Source: Cordia subcordata (lineage: Eukaryota; Streptophyta; Magnoliopsida; Boraginales; Cordiaceae). Taken from it: DNA of 64,000 nucleotides. This document shows, piece by piece, positions 46,721-57,895 of this stretch (its first letter is position 1; the number at the start of each line of letters is the position of its first letter). Below the pieces are notes generated by a model. It was not told where the DNA came from. It worked only from the letters and a program-made list of their open reading frames with translations, and did not search any database. The DNA lies in NCBI GenBank assembly GCA_028554755.1, contig JAPTOF010000007.1, positions 2,016,001 through 2,080,000 on the forward strand, given 5' to 3'. The translations under genes were made by a program, and so were the position numbers.

Positions 46721-48923
46721 ACTTCATTCATTTAACTGATGAATTTCTAGTTTCTTGTAAAATGCATTCGAACACTGTTTATATATGTATGTATCTATGC
46801 ATATAATACAGCTGGTAGCTAGATTACACCAATGGCATTTGAAAATTGTGAATTTGTGGTCCTTTAGGCAACAAATACATATAGCTTCCACCCAACTGAC
46901 ACACCCATTCAATTACTTTAATTCTTTTCATAAATAAATCTATAAACGAATAATTGATCATGTCTTTAACTACTTTTATTCCACCTTCGATTCCGATGCC
47001 TCAACTTTGGATTGGCTAAAAAAGTAAGCATTATGTTTGGATTATGCAATGAGATATCTCCCATAATTTTCTTAAAGTGTGTCGAACTTCCCATGTTATC
47101 AGTTTCTCATATAATCTACTTATATTTTGTAAAAAAAAGAAAAAAATTATAATCTTTCTCTATTTCGAACTTGGATTTGATGTTTTGTTTTAGAAACTAA
47201 AAGAAGATTATGAAGGGGTTTTAAAATACCGGAAGATCGGTGCACTTTAATTTAATTACAAGGAATCCAATGTGTTTTAAAAGAAAAAAATGTGAATGAT
47301 TTTTTTTTTTTTGTTGGGATTTGTTTTGACCATAGATAATAATTTCTTCCTAGACGAATATACATATACCCAAAGCTTCTCTTTGCCATTTCTTTGAAGC
47401 GAGAAAAAAAAAAAAAGAAAGAAAGAAAAAAAGCAAGGAATAAGGAAATCCATCTCATTGTTTAAAGAGAGAAAGAGAAATTAATACCAAATTAATTGTT
47501 TCATTTCCTATTTTATATTGAGAAACCCAAATGGTGAAATCCAAGTACTGGATATTTGACAGAGCCCGACTATTGATTAATAATTTTGATGGAAGGATTG
47601 GCTTCATGACTCAACCACTTGGCAAGTCAAATCAATCAACCGAATGTAAGGAATGAACCCAATTTCTAAACAGCGTCCGACTTTGGTTCTCTATGTGGTA
47701 TTCTTGAGGTACTTACTTTGTTTCCTTTATTGTTATTATTATTATGATGATGATGATGCAGTCGTGCGAGGATAACCTAATTTTAATATTAGGACACGAT
47801 GTCTTGTTATTATATTTTGCCGAGAAGAGATTGATACATTAGGGTACAAAATTAACGTACATTAGGAATTATGAATATGCCTACAGAAACGGACGCAAAT
47901 AAGAAAACGCTTTGTCGGCCAGTGTCACATGCCACATGGATACCCGTGTAGGCAATGTTGAAGTCTTGAAGAGTCACTTTCGAATTAAATTGGAAAACTA
48001 GAAAAAGTGACAAACAATGTCCACGTCTTGCAAATTATTGCTCCATGATTTGTTAAATTCATTTCTTTCCTATCTTTTTTTTTTTTATTCTTGACAAAAA
48101 AGAAAGTATCTATTGTGATTTTAAACTCAATACTTTCATTTGCACGTATTACTTTTCGTTTCAATATATTTGGTTATTCAATTTTTTTTAAGGATTCGAT
48201 TATACTTTTGCAGTTTTAGAAATTCGTTTATTAAAAAATAACGTTTTGCTTCTGGCTTTATAATTAGGTTATTTTGGATACTAACCAAAACTGGACCAAA
48301 ATATTTCGGTTAATAAATTTCGGTTATCAAAGCAGTTAGGTTCAATTTTAGTTTAGTTATTTTTATAAATTTACATATTTAACTCAGCTCGGCTATATTG
48401 TGACCCAATTCTCATCACAAGTAGTTTATGCTTTTTTTACAAATATTTCTTGTCCTTAATTGACCTATAATATACATAGTGTCGTGCTGTTGCACTACAA
48501 AATTTATGATCTTTGCCTCCCTCCAGAGCCAAACACATGCTTGTTGCATCTTTCCTGACTAACTTCTCTTTGTCTCCTGAAAAATGGTGAGGAAACATTA
48601 ACCATGGGTTCCTGGTTCGGCCCCTACTAAGTTTTTTATTTATTTATTTTTTAATAAAAACCTAACGGTTTGTTTTGCATATTTCTATTGGATCTCAATT
48701 TTCAACTCCTATTTAAACCTAGACTCTCTAATAGTAAGTTATTTTATTTTATTTTTTTTGAAGTTAGGATTTAATTTTACAACTTAAATCATAGATGAAC
48801 CATACATTGAAGGTGAGGATCAATCAAGTCAATATATATATACATATGTACATATATATATAGAGAGAGAGAGATATAGAATGGTTATCAATCTATGAAT
48901 GAGTATATCTTTTGAATTATTAG
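46721..48923. other. Intergenic stretch without recognised genes
   Basis: Includes GATGAT and TTATTA microsatellites near 47732-47758, poly-T at 47300-47312 and AACCAAAAC/TTTCGGTTA words near 48270-48400 resembling the repeat in the protease intron. A GA/TA microsatellite lies at 48857-48876. No gene is visible. Confidence 0.4.
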
Positions 48924-49014
48924 GGTTCGTTTGGTATGATGATTGGTATGGAAAGGAATGATTATTCAAGGTAAAATACTCACAAAATGCTTATTCTTTT
49001 TCTTATGTTTGGTT

Positions 49015-49057
<43 letters not shown>

Positions 49058-49765
49058 TAGAGTGAAATGTTCATTTTATTTCATATGTATGGTAAAATTA
49101 TTTTAACAAGTTAGAAAGGAATAAAAATCAATTATATTAACAAAAATATACTTATTCTTTTTATTCGGCATAAATTTCAATTTGTGCATAACAACTAATT
49201 TTATACAATACTAATATAAAATAAAATACTCTTGTCAATCTTTTGATTAGCAATAAAATATAACATTACTTATTCTACCATTTTTATTTTAATATGATAT
49301 TTCAAGTTATTTACTTTTTAAAAGAGAAAAGTTAACCATCTAGTAAAAATACATATGTTTTCCAACTAAATTAGAGTAAAAAATAGAATGGAAATGTTTA
49401 TTTTTAATTTTTCAAACTTTTATTTTTTTATTTTTAAAATTTAAAATTTTTTAAATTTTTAATTTTTTTTACTTTTTAAATTTTTAGAATTTTTATTTTT
49501 AAATAACAATTGAGATCTTGATCAATAATAGATAAGAAATACATTATATTTGAAATTTAACTTTATTTTCTATTAGTTCCCACTTAAGTGGGAATACTCA
49601 CTCATTGGGTTTAGTTAAAGAATACGTTTTCCTATTTTTTACTAGAAAGGTCATTCATAGGATTGAGTTTTTCAACTTCAATTAATTCTACCAAACACAA
49701 GAAAAGGAATAAAAAATTGGAATGATCATTCCTTTTCAAGGCATTCTAACACACCAAACATAAAG
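48924..49765. mobile_element. Non-autonomous DNA element of about 840 bp
   Basis: The left end reads GGGTTCGTTTGGTATGATGA with GGAAAGGAATGATTATTC. The right end reads GGAATGATCATTCCTTTTC then ATTCTAACACACCAAACATA, an inverted match. A TA microsatellite is at 49021-49052. No coding region is present. It has the form of a MITE, probably hAT- or PIF-like, though the class is not certain. Confidence 0.5.
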
Positions 49766-50289
49766 GATGAACTTTTGGCTCAATACAGATAGGAACTCTT
49801 TTTACTTTTTCTGCTTTTGATGTTGGTCCAAAGAATTTTATTCTACTCTTTTATATATCCAATCTATTAACATATGATAGAAGGCATAAGAAAGGTAGAA
49901 GAAAAGGTTATAAAGTGCTTTTTTTTCCCCTTTTAAGTCCAGTGACTTCTTTACTAAGACATCTCTTCTTCATTAGCATCACTTTTCTAATCATTTTTAC
50001 TTAATCCGGTTAGATAAAATACTTGATCAACTTGTTAAATTAGATGAAATAATTAATGATATAAAAAAAATCTACCCAACTATTTAATTATAATTCAACA
50101 AAAGTAAACCTGATTAGCTTTTACTTTTTAATTCCTTAGGAAGTAAGACAATTAATTAATCTCAACAGCTAAAACACAATCTCACAAAAAAAAAAAAGAA
50201 GGAATTTTGATATTTCATTGACTTATATGTACACATTTTGTAAAGATTCAAATCTAGCAAATAAATATACTTGAAAAATAAAAATATAG
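49766..50289. other. AT-rich spacer
   Basis: Nothing recognisable. A poly-A run is at 50187-50198. Confidence 0.5.
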
Positions 50290-50535
50290 TTGTTTTTTCA
50301 TTTTTTTTTCCTTTTGGGCCAAGCATTGAAGCCTAATTGGGCCAACATTTCTTATGGTAATGTTGGAGAAGCCCAAGATAGCCATTGGTCACTAGCGTCT
50401 GTATTTTTTACAGTCCATTAAGTTGTGTAAGTTATAAGTGTGTGAGGGTTTGGGTTGGGCCCGATAAAGATTGGGCTGAGATGATGGGCGCCAAAAGATC
50501 GCCGCTTTAACGGTGCAAAAGAAGGCGCGAATCGG
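50290..50535. promoter_or_regulatory. Promoter-like island with E2F and GGGCC motifs
   Basis: This GC-richer island holds several GGGCC/GCCCA words (TTTTGGGCCAAG, TTGGGCCAAC, GAAGCCCAAG, TTGGGCCCGA, TTGGGCTGAG), similar to site II elements bound by TCP factors. GCGCCAAA at 50488-50495 is the reverse complement of TTTGGCGC, a perfect TTTSSCGC E2F site. ATTCGCGCC at 50524-50532 (reverse strand) fits WTTSSCSS. No coding gene starts next to it; the E2F gene begins 1.7 kb downstream. It may be a distal E2F promoter element or the promoter of an unseen RNA. Confidence 0.4.
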
Positions 50536-50837
50536 CGATTCGAACTTACCATTCTGCTTTTTGTACCTTTAATATTTTCAAGAACCAAACATTTTTATAT
50601 GCATAAGAGAAAAAGATAGTGTTTGACCTCAAAAAGCTCACATAACAACTCAAAAATGACAGCCTAAGAAATAATAATTGAAAATAAAATGTAGAAAAAG
50701 AGAAATAGGTAAGGAAATTAGATGGCGTTAATGCAAAGACGTTATACATAAAATGTGAATTTAAAGTAAATTAAATCAAGTCTAATATTTTACTTATGAA
50801 TTTAGCAACGCTATTAATAAATTGCATTTGATACTCT

Positions 50838-51055
50838 TACATAGAGTTCGTTTAGATTAGGTTTTTTTTTTAAATTTCTTTTTTTAAAAGACTTAAAAAA
50901 AGTAATTTTTAAGAAGTTAAAAATTCTAACTTCTAGACAAAGTGAAATTGAACTTTTTTTTAGGTTTTAATTATTTTTGAAATCTAATCTAAATACTTAT
51001 TGTAAAAAAATATTTTTTTATAAAAAAAGTCAATCTAAGCAGCCCCTTAACTATT
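50838..51055. mobile_element. MITE of the GTTTGGATT family
   Basis: The left end GTTCGTTTAGATTAGGTTTT and right end AAAGTCAATCTAAGCAGCCCC are inverted and flank poly-T/poly-A DNA. It resembles 40494-40706. Confidence 0.45.
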
Positions 51056-51359
51056 TAGACCTCCTCTGCTCATTTTATGGATGCAATATTTACATTTGCA
51101 AATGATGAATGTATCAAGTATTAGCGCTTGCAATCAGACGTGCTTGTTAGGCCTTGAATTATTTCGCCAATTCAGAAAGATTCCTTTTTTTTTTTGGGGT
51201 CAATCCAAATTAGAAAGTTAACCTATGATTTTGTCCTAATGTATTCAACCAATTTAATCACAACATGTCAAATCATTGCGCAACAAAGCGAAAGTTCATA
51301 AAGTAGTACCTAAAAACAGTTCGTATATAACCACATCCCTAATGATATAGTGGTATATC

Positions 51360-51915
51360 CTCATTTTACGTATAAAAGATTTTGAGATTAATTTTTATTA
51401 AATTTAATAATTGTATTATCAATTTTTGACATTCTTTAATTAACAAAAAAATTTACATGATTATTATTCAAGCATGCCACAATTATAAAATACTAAATAC
51501 TATATTTGTATTATTATGTTATATAGGCTTCTCTATATACACACTTTGCTCTATATGGATGTATGTATTATCAATTTTTTACCTTCATTGATTGAAAAAA
51601 ATACAAAACAATTTTGTTCAAGCGAAAAAAGCTACGAGACAATATTGTTCAAGCATGCCACAAGTTTTAGTCACTAAAAATACTATATTTGCACTACTAT
51701 ATTACATAGGCTTGTCTATACACACTTTCACCACATATATATAAATATATCTAATATTATATATATGTACTATCAAATTTTTACTTTCTATAATTAATAA
51801 AAGCTAGGAGACAATCTTGTTCAAGCATGTTACAAATTATAGAAAATTAAAGATACTATATTTGTATTATTATATTTAAATAGGCTTGCCTATAAACACA
51901 CTTTCACCAATATTT
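51360..51915. repeat. Three imperfect tandem repeats upstream of E2F
   Basis: Units of about 170-180 bp each carry TTCAAGCATG, then ATACTATATTTG, then ATAGGCTTG(T/C)CTAT and ACACTTT(C/G). Their anchor words start at 51467, 51648 and 51820. The array stops about 40 bp before the putative TATA box of the E2F gene. Confidence 0.75.
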
Positions 51916-51956
51916 GTTATAACTTATATATATGTATATATGTATATTCAATAGAG

Positions 51957-52096
51957 TATATAAATAAATAATTAAAATTTATAAAAGAAAAAAAAATAAA
52001 AATGCTTCCCTCCACATCTCTATCCGAACCAAATTCCCTCCTGCCCTTCTTCCACCCCCCTTTTCCCTCGTTTTCTTCTCTCTCTCTCTCTTTCTC

Positions 52097-52131
<35 letters not shown>

Positions 52132-52246
52132 GAGAGGCACACACAGATCTCGTCTTCTTTCTCAGCCTCCACCGATTCAATTCCCTCGGGATTTCAACTT
52201 TCCCTCCCTTTTTTAGGGAATTGAAATTCCTCTTCAGATCATCATC
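51957..52246 (+). promoter_or_regulatory. E2F: Core promoter and leader of the E2F gene
   Basis: A TATA-like TATATAAATA is at 51957-51966, about 280 bp before the start codon. The leader is pyrimidine-rich, with CT microsatellites at about 52079-52120 followed by ACACACACAC, as is common in plant 5' UTRs. ATG 52247 is preceded by ATCATC and opens a Gln run. Confidence 0.5.
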
Positions 52247-55200
52247 ATGCAACAGCAACAGCAGCAGCAGGAGCCTTTGTTGAAGAGGCAGCAGCTGCCT
52301 TTCACGGCGATGAAGCCGCCGTCGTTCGGTGACTACCACCGCTTCTCCGCCGACCAACACCACCGTCCTCCTCAAGAACCCGAAGGCATCGTCGCTAAGA
52401 CTCCTGTAAGTGTTTAATGATGTCTGATTGGTTTTTTTTTTTTTTTTGGTGATGTGTGAAAATGGAAAGATTGTCTATGGTTTAGATTTGGTTTTGTGTG
52501 AAAATTGTGGTTTTAGCCGTAAAGGCGTGATTTTTAGGGTGTTTTGTTAGTAATAAAATGTGGGTTTTGCTGGAATTTTTGAGCTAGGTGATGTGTGTCA
52601 GCTGGTGGAGAGCTCAAGTTAGTTGGTTAGCTGAAATGATATGCCCGAAAATCAGAGGCATTGAGCGTAAAGGTGTGAACTTTGAGGGGTGTTTAGAGTA
52701 AAAACAAAGGGTTTTTAATCCAATTATTGAACAGGATGGTCTGTCCGAGCTGGTGGGGAGCTTAATTGGAGTTGGTAAGTTGAAGTTATATGCACAAAGT
52801 TGGATCAAGTTTATCGAAAAGGATGGAACGAGATTATGTTTGTTGACCGAATTGGGGTCTGTTGAATGTGAATCTAGTTTGGTTGAAAGGTGTTGTTTTT
52901 ATTGACTGATTGCTAGAGGTTGAAGCTTCGATTTGAGTGATTAGTGCTGCTGATTTATTCAAGAAGTTAAATGACGAGCCTAGTTGAGAAGTCATTGACT
53001 GATGCAATTGGTGGCCAAACTTGTTATTGTGCAAGTGAAGACTGGATTCTCGGCTTTTATAGCTATCAGTCTAGTTACCACTATATTCAAGCTTTCAGCT
53101 GAAGGTGTTGTCGTAGACTTGGAAGTGAAGACGGGAGGGGTTCAATTGGAATTGATTAGAAATTCCAATTTTCCTGTCATTCTTTAGTACAAATTGAATA
53201 TCTTTCCTCGGACAAGCATACTTGAGGATCTGTCTAATACGATAAGCAAGATTATGCCAACAAGACTATCTTGATTTACATGATTCCTAGAACAGGAATC
53301 TTCTGCCTCTTCTTTTTATCCCAAAAACTGCCAAGCGAGCTAATGTTGTGGCAGTATGGCAGTAGGGGACTTGAGAAACCCAGGAGTGTAGGTGGGGAAG
53401 ACAAATGGTTGCTTCAACATCCCCTAGTTAATAATCATTTTAAAAAACTAAAGCTTTTCTGAAGCTTAGGGGTGTGATTTTATCATCCTCACATCTAAAC
53501 CGAGACTTACATTAGAAGTAAAGAAATCTAAGTTAACCACTTGCATCTGCTTTTGTGTTTCTTCTGGCAAACCTTTATAGGTCTGGTGGAGTCACACTTA
53601 AAGCAGCATAACTAAAGGAAAGTTCAGTATTTCCATTCTTCCTCTGGCTCTAGATGACCTAACAGCATATGTGGTAAGACAGCATAGGGTTGTCCAGGGT
53701 CTGCTGGCGACACAGTATTATTCGATTTGGAGTATAAAACAAAAACATAATTATTTAAGACGTATATGCTAAACTGTTACTCACCAAGTTGTACAACAAT
53801 GGGCTAACTCGATGTGTTCTTGGTGCTTATACTTTTTCCTTCACAAACCCAACCAAGCCATGGAAAAAAGGAAGCCTCGCTCAAAGAATGGATACTCGAT
53901 ACTCTTCACTTATATTTGGAAACCATCTCAGTCATATCTATGTATATGTGGCAAACTTTTGTCTGCCTCATAATTGAATAAGATAATAATGGACAAGTTT
54001 TAGTGGCATAGTGGACATCACATTTTACTTAAGAAGAAGAGGCATAAATATAATAAAACTTAAACAAGATGATCGTACACCTTGTTCATGTTTATTTGAT
54101 GTAGATCCTTCAAAATTTCTTTCGTTCACTCACATAACACGTGGGCTACCCAATGCTAGTATTTCACAGTTTTCTGATACTATGAGTTTGACCTATAAAT
54201 AACTATATTACACAATAATCTTAAATCCAACTTGTTAGGGACATCTGAAATTGCAATATAGCAGCACTCAATTTCTGAATATATTCCTTTCTCCATGCAC
54301 TGGTCTTCATCTAGTGGTATATCTGTTTCAGAGTTTCAAGATGCTGATGGGGTTCGTAGTTGGTCGAAACAACAAGTAGCGAATAAGTGATTGTAAATTT
54401 TTCTTACCCTAATCAGAAGACAAGATTAGCTTAATATCAGATATTATGTGTAGTCTCATTTTCCTGAACTATAAAAGAGCAAGGTTAAGTCAAGATACCG
54501 CGAGGTTTTGGTTTGGCTTGTATTAGTATTCTTTCCGTTTTACTGAGACTACATTGATCGTATGCTTTCTTTTTGGGCATATAATCTAAACAACCTTCTG
54601 TCTGATGCTTTTGTTGTCAAATAGGAACCAGTTTTATGTACTATTGCCTTTAGACTTTTGCTAGTTGTAATGGAAATATCCAACTTTGTTGTATAGCCAT
54701 TGAAGAGAAAGAATGATATAGTAGATTGTGAAGCCAACACTTCCCAGCAGAACCCAGTTCCTGGATTTGCTGATGCTGGTTCCCTTAAGACCCCTGTGCC
54801 AGGAAAAGCAGGAAAAGCTCAAAAAGTTCCAAGGACTGCAAAAGCCAATAAATCTGGAGCTCAGACTCCTACATCAAATGTTGGTGAGGATCACTGTAGA
54901 AACGATTTTGGATTATACTAGTGTTCTCTAATGTGTATTCAGAGAAAGTTGTCATTACTTGCAGTCTTCTAACCTTGATTGGTTTTGCTAGAAGCTAGAA
55001 ACTATGGGGAGAAAGTTGCAACTAATTGGAATTTATTATTGTCAATTCTCAGGTTCTCCTTCCGGCAACCACCTCACTCCAGTTGGCCCTTGTCGTTATG
55101 ACAGCTCCCTAGGTAATATGCAATGAAATTTGCCTTATAATTTTGCTCTATGTCTTCTGACCTTGCTTATTCTGTCTCTCTCACCTCTCCTCCTTTCTTT

Positions 55201-57895
55201 TACAGTAATAAAGGCAGTTTCATAATTGTTTTTAGGCTATCTAGCTATCTTAACTTGTAAAGCTAAAAAAATTTGCCAAAAGAATATTAATGGGTGTTCG
55301 TGTTATTCAGGTTTATTAACAAAGAAGTTCATTAATCTGATCAAACATGCAGAAGATGGTATTCTTGATCTGAATAAAGCTGCTGATACATTAGAAGTGA
55401 GCATCAGACTTTTCACTTAATGTTTCATTGTCATGAATTTCCATGAGTAAGAGGTATCTTTTGTTACAGGTTCAAAAGAGGCGTATATATGATATAACCA
55501 ATGTCTTGGAAGGCATAGGACTCATAGAGAAGAAACTCAAAAACAGAATACAGTGGAAGTAAGGAATTCTCGTCATATAATCATGACGTTGATGGAAGTG
55601 TAGTTTCTGTTCTGAGATGTGAATTTATGGAAGTGTAGTTTCTGTTCTGAGATGTGAATTTACTGATTTATTATTTGATTAACTAGGGGTTTAGATGTCT
55701 CTAGACCAGGGGAAGTTGACGGAAGTGTTGCAAGCCTACAGGTACTTACCTATGTATATTCCCATTAATTGTTCAATGGCATTTGCATTCCTGGATGGTT
55801 TAGGCATGAGCTAATCTGTGGACGTGCATTTTGTTGAATCTTTTTCATACTTTTAGTTTCTTCTTTTCTTTGCATTATTTTGGTCTATTGTTGCCTTTTG
55901 TCTCTGGCAGCAGTTAAGAGACTGTTGTTATCATAATCATAGCTGTTTGTTGTTCCTAGACTGGAGGAAGACATCAATGACAGAGAATAAGGCAGCTGGC
56001 GAATAAGTTGACATTTCCAGGAGCCAAGTGCATTAGATTTGATAACAAGGAACTCAAAAATATCTGACTCCAACTACTGTCCTTAAACCTGTAAAGAAAC
56101 TACACTATTTCTGATAAAGATTACTAAAATTATAGCAGCAAATGATGCATCACCTACATAACAAGTCAAAGCAGTGCGCCTTTTCTTGGCGGTTGCACGA
56201 TTCGCTTGATAATTGCTTTGCCAACTTGCAGGCAGACATAGAAAATTTGACCATGGAAGAGAAGAGACTAGATGAACAAATAAGGTCCTTCCGCACTTCC
56301 CATACTAAGTCAGTTATAGGTTCGCTTTGAACCAATATACAGCATATTAATGCTTCTAATTTCGGCTTGCAGAGAAATGCAGGAAAGAGTGAGAGAACTG
56401 AGTGAAGATGAGAACAACCAAAAGTAAATTCATTTTTCATTTCTATCCATCATATTGATCATTTTAATTGTCAAATGAGCAACCGATAAAGCATTTTAGC
56501 AGCTTATTTCTTGTTAATTATGACTTTCATATTCATCATGGTCAGGTGGCTTTATGTTACAGAGGAAGATATTAAAAGTTTGCCTTGCTTTCAGGTATAA
56601 GTTGGTACTTAGCCTGTGGTGAGATTACTCATCTTTTTGTTTCATGTTCTGTGCTCTTAAACACACTTATTCTAATTGTCAGAATGAGACATTGATAGCG
56701 ATTAAAGCTCCACATGGCACCACTTTAGAAGTCCCAGATCCTGATGAGGTAACTAGTGCTTTGCCCATATTCTTGACTGTGAACTTGTTATATTGTGATC
56801 AAAATTTGGGAAAAGGTTTTGCTGCACATAATAATAATTTTACCTTCAATAGGCTGTTGATTATCCACAGAGAAGATACCGGCTTGTTCTGAGGAGCACC
56901 ATGGGTCCAATAGATGTTTATCTTGTCAGGTAGTCTTCATTTTTGTGGAAATAAATGTTTCCATGCTTCATTATCTGTTGACAACTGTATGGCTTTGCTG
57001 ATATCGACCCTCCATCTGATTCTCTGTTTCTATGAGTGACATTGTTTCACTGTTTCCCTGAATTTCTTCATTTAGTCAATTTGAGGAAAAATTTGAGGAG
57101 ATCACTGCAGCCGAGCCACCCCCCAGCATTCCTTCTACATCTGGGGTCACTGAGAATTCAGCTGAAACATTGACAAACAAGGAGAATAGAGAAAATGTAA
57201 TTGAAATGCAGAGACAAGAAGATCATGGGACGTACTCAGGTTTGAGTACATCACATGACTTTGTAAGTGGGATCATGAAAATTGTTCCAGATGTCGAAGT
57301 AAGTCAAAATTTAAATGGTGTCATTGGATTTTTGAGCAGTTATTCAAATTCATAAGAGCAATAGAAATGCATATTCTTACAATTTGCTGTTTTACCATGT
57401 GCTTAGAACATCTAAGTAAAAGTTCTATTGACTTGTAACTCCCTCACTTTTCTAGCACGGAGGCCATAGTCCTTCAGCCAATTAGATACACGATTTAAAA
57501 TCTGAACATCCCTTTTCTTCTAAAATTGAAAAAGAAAAATGTAAAACCTTTGCCGTTTTGTCCACATTTTTCAGCTAATACCTGGCTAAAATTCTTTGCA
57601 GAACGATGCGGATTACTGGCTTTTTTCTGATGCTGATGTTAGCATCACTGACTTGTGGAGTGCCTGTATCCTTAACTATCATCTAGGATTCCTCCTTCTC
57701 TTCTGAATTTTACTCCATCTTGATAAAAATGTCAACTGCAAATGCTGAGTTTCCTTGACAAAAATTATAGCTGGGGTTGATTGGAATGATTTGGGTACGC
57801 TAAGTGAGAACTATGACTTGGAGAATGTCAGCACACCACGTCCCCAAACTCCGCCTTCCAGTACTTCAGAGATGCCTTGTGCAGCTAACCCTTAA
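52247..57895 (+). CDS. E2F: E2F transcription factor, canonical E2FA/E2FB type
   Basis: Fourteen exons: 52247-52405, 54697-54883, 55053-55112, 55311-55396, 55470-55558, 55687-55741, 56232-56284, 56373-56423, 56546-56594, 56683-56748, 56853-56929, 57076-57298, 57602-57665, 57771-57895. They give 447 residues and all phases agree. A poly-Gln start is followed by a basic region and the winged-helix DNA-binding domain at about 128-195, with [15 protein letters not shown] and the [19 protein letters not shown] core. A coiled-coil dimerisation region (about 213-245) and marked box with [14 protein letters not shown] and [16 protein letters not shown] follow. The C-terminal retinoblastoma-binding motif [16 protein letters not shown] is at 389-404. 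It should pair with DP and be held by RBR to control S-phase genes in the nucleus. The SLPCFQN and RBR-motif wording favour E2FB, but A and B cannot be firmly told apart. Confidence 0.95.
57666..57770 (+). other. E2F: U12-type intron in the E2F gene
   Basis: The last intron begins GTATCCTT, the strict U12-type donor. A TTCCTTGAC branch-site match is at 57751-57759, with branch A about 12 nt before the acceptor AG at 57769-57770. Splicing joins a split Ser codon between SITDLWSA and GVDWNDLG. The intron is 105 nt. It would be removed by the minor spliceosome. Other introns of the gene have ordinary GT-AG sites. Confidence 0.88.

Noticed and set aside
50520..50560. tRNA-like T-arm (GTTCGAATC on the - strand)
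   Set aside because: The neighbouring sequence does not form an acceptor, D-arm or anticodon arm; the GC content comes from the E2F-like motif.
51917..52375. 152-codon open frame on the - strand rich in Arg/Glu repeats
   Set aside because: It is the antisense of the CT-rich leader and poly-Gln first exon of E2F; the RERERE stretch is the microsatellite.
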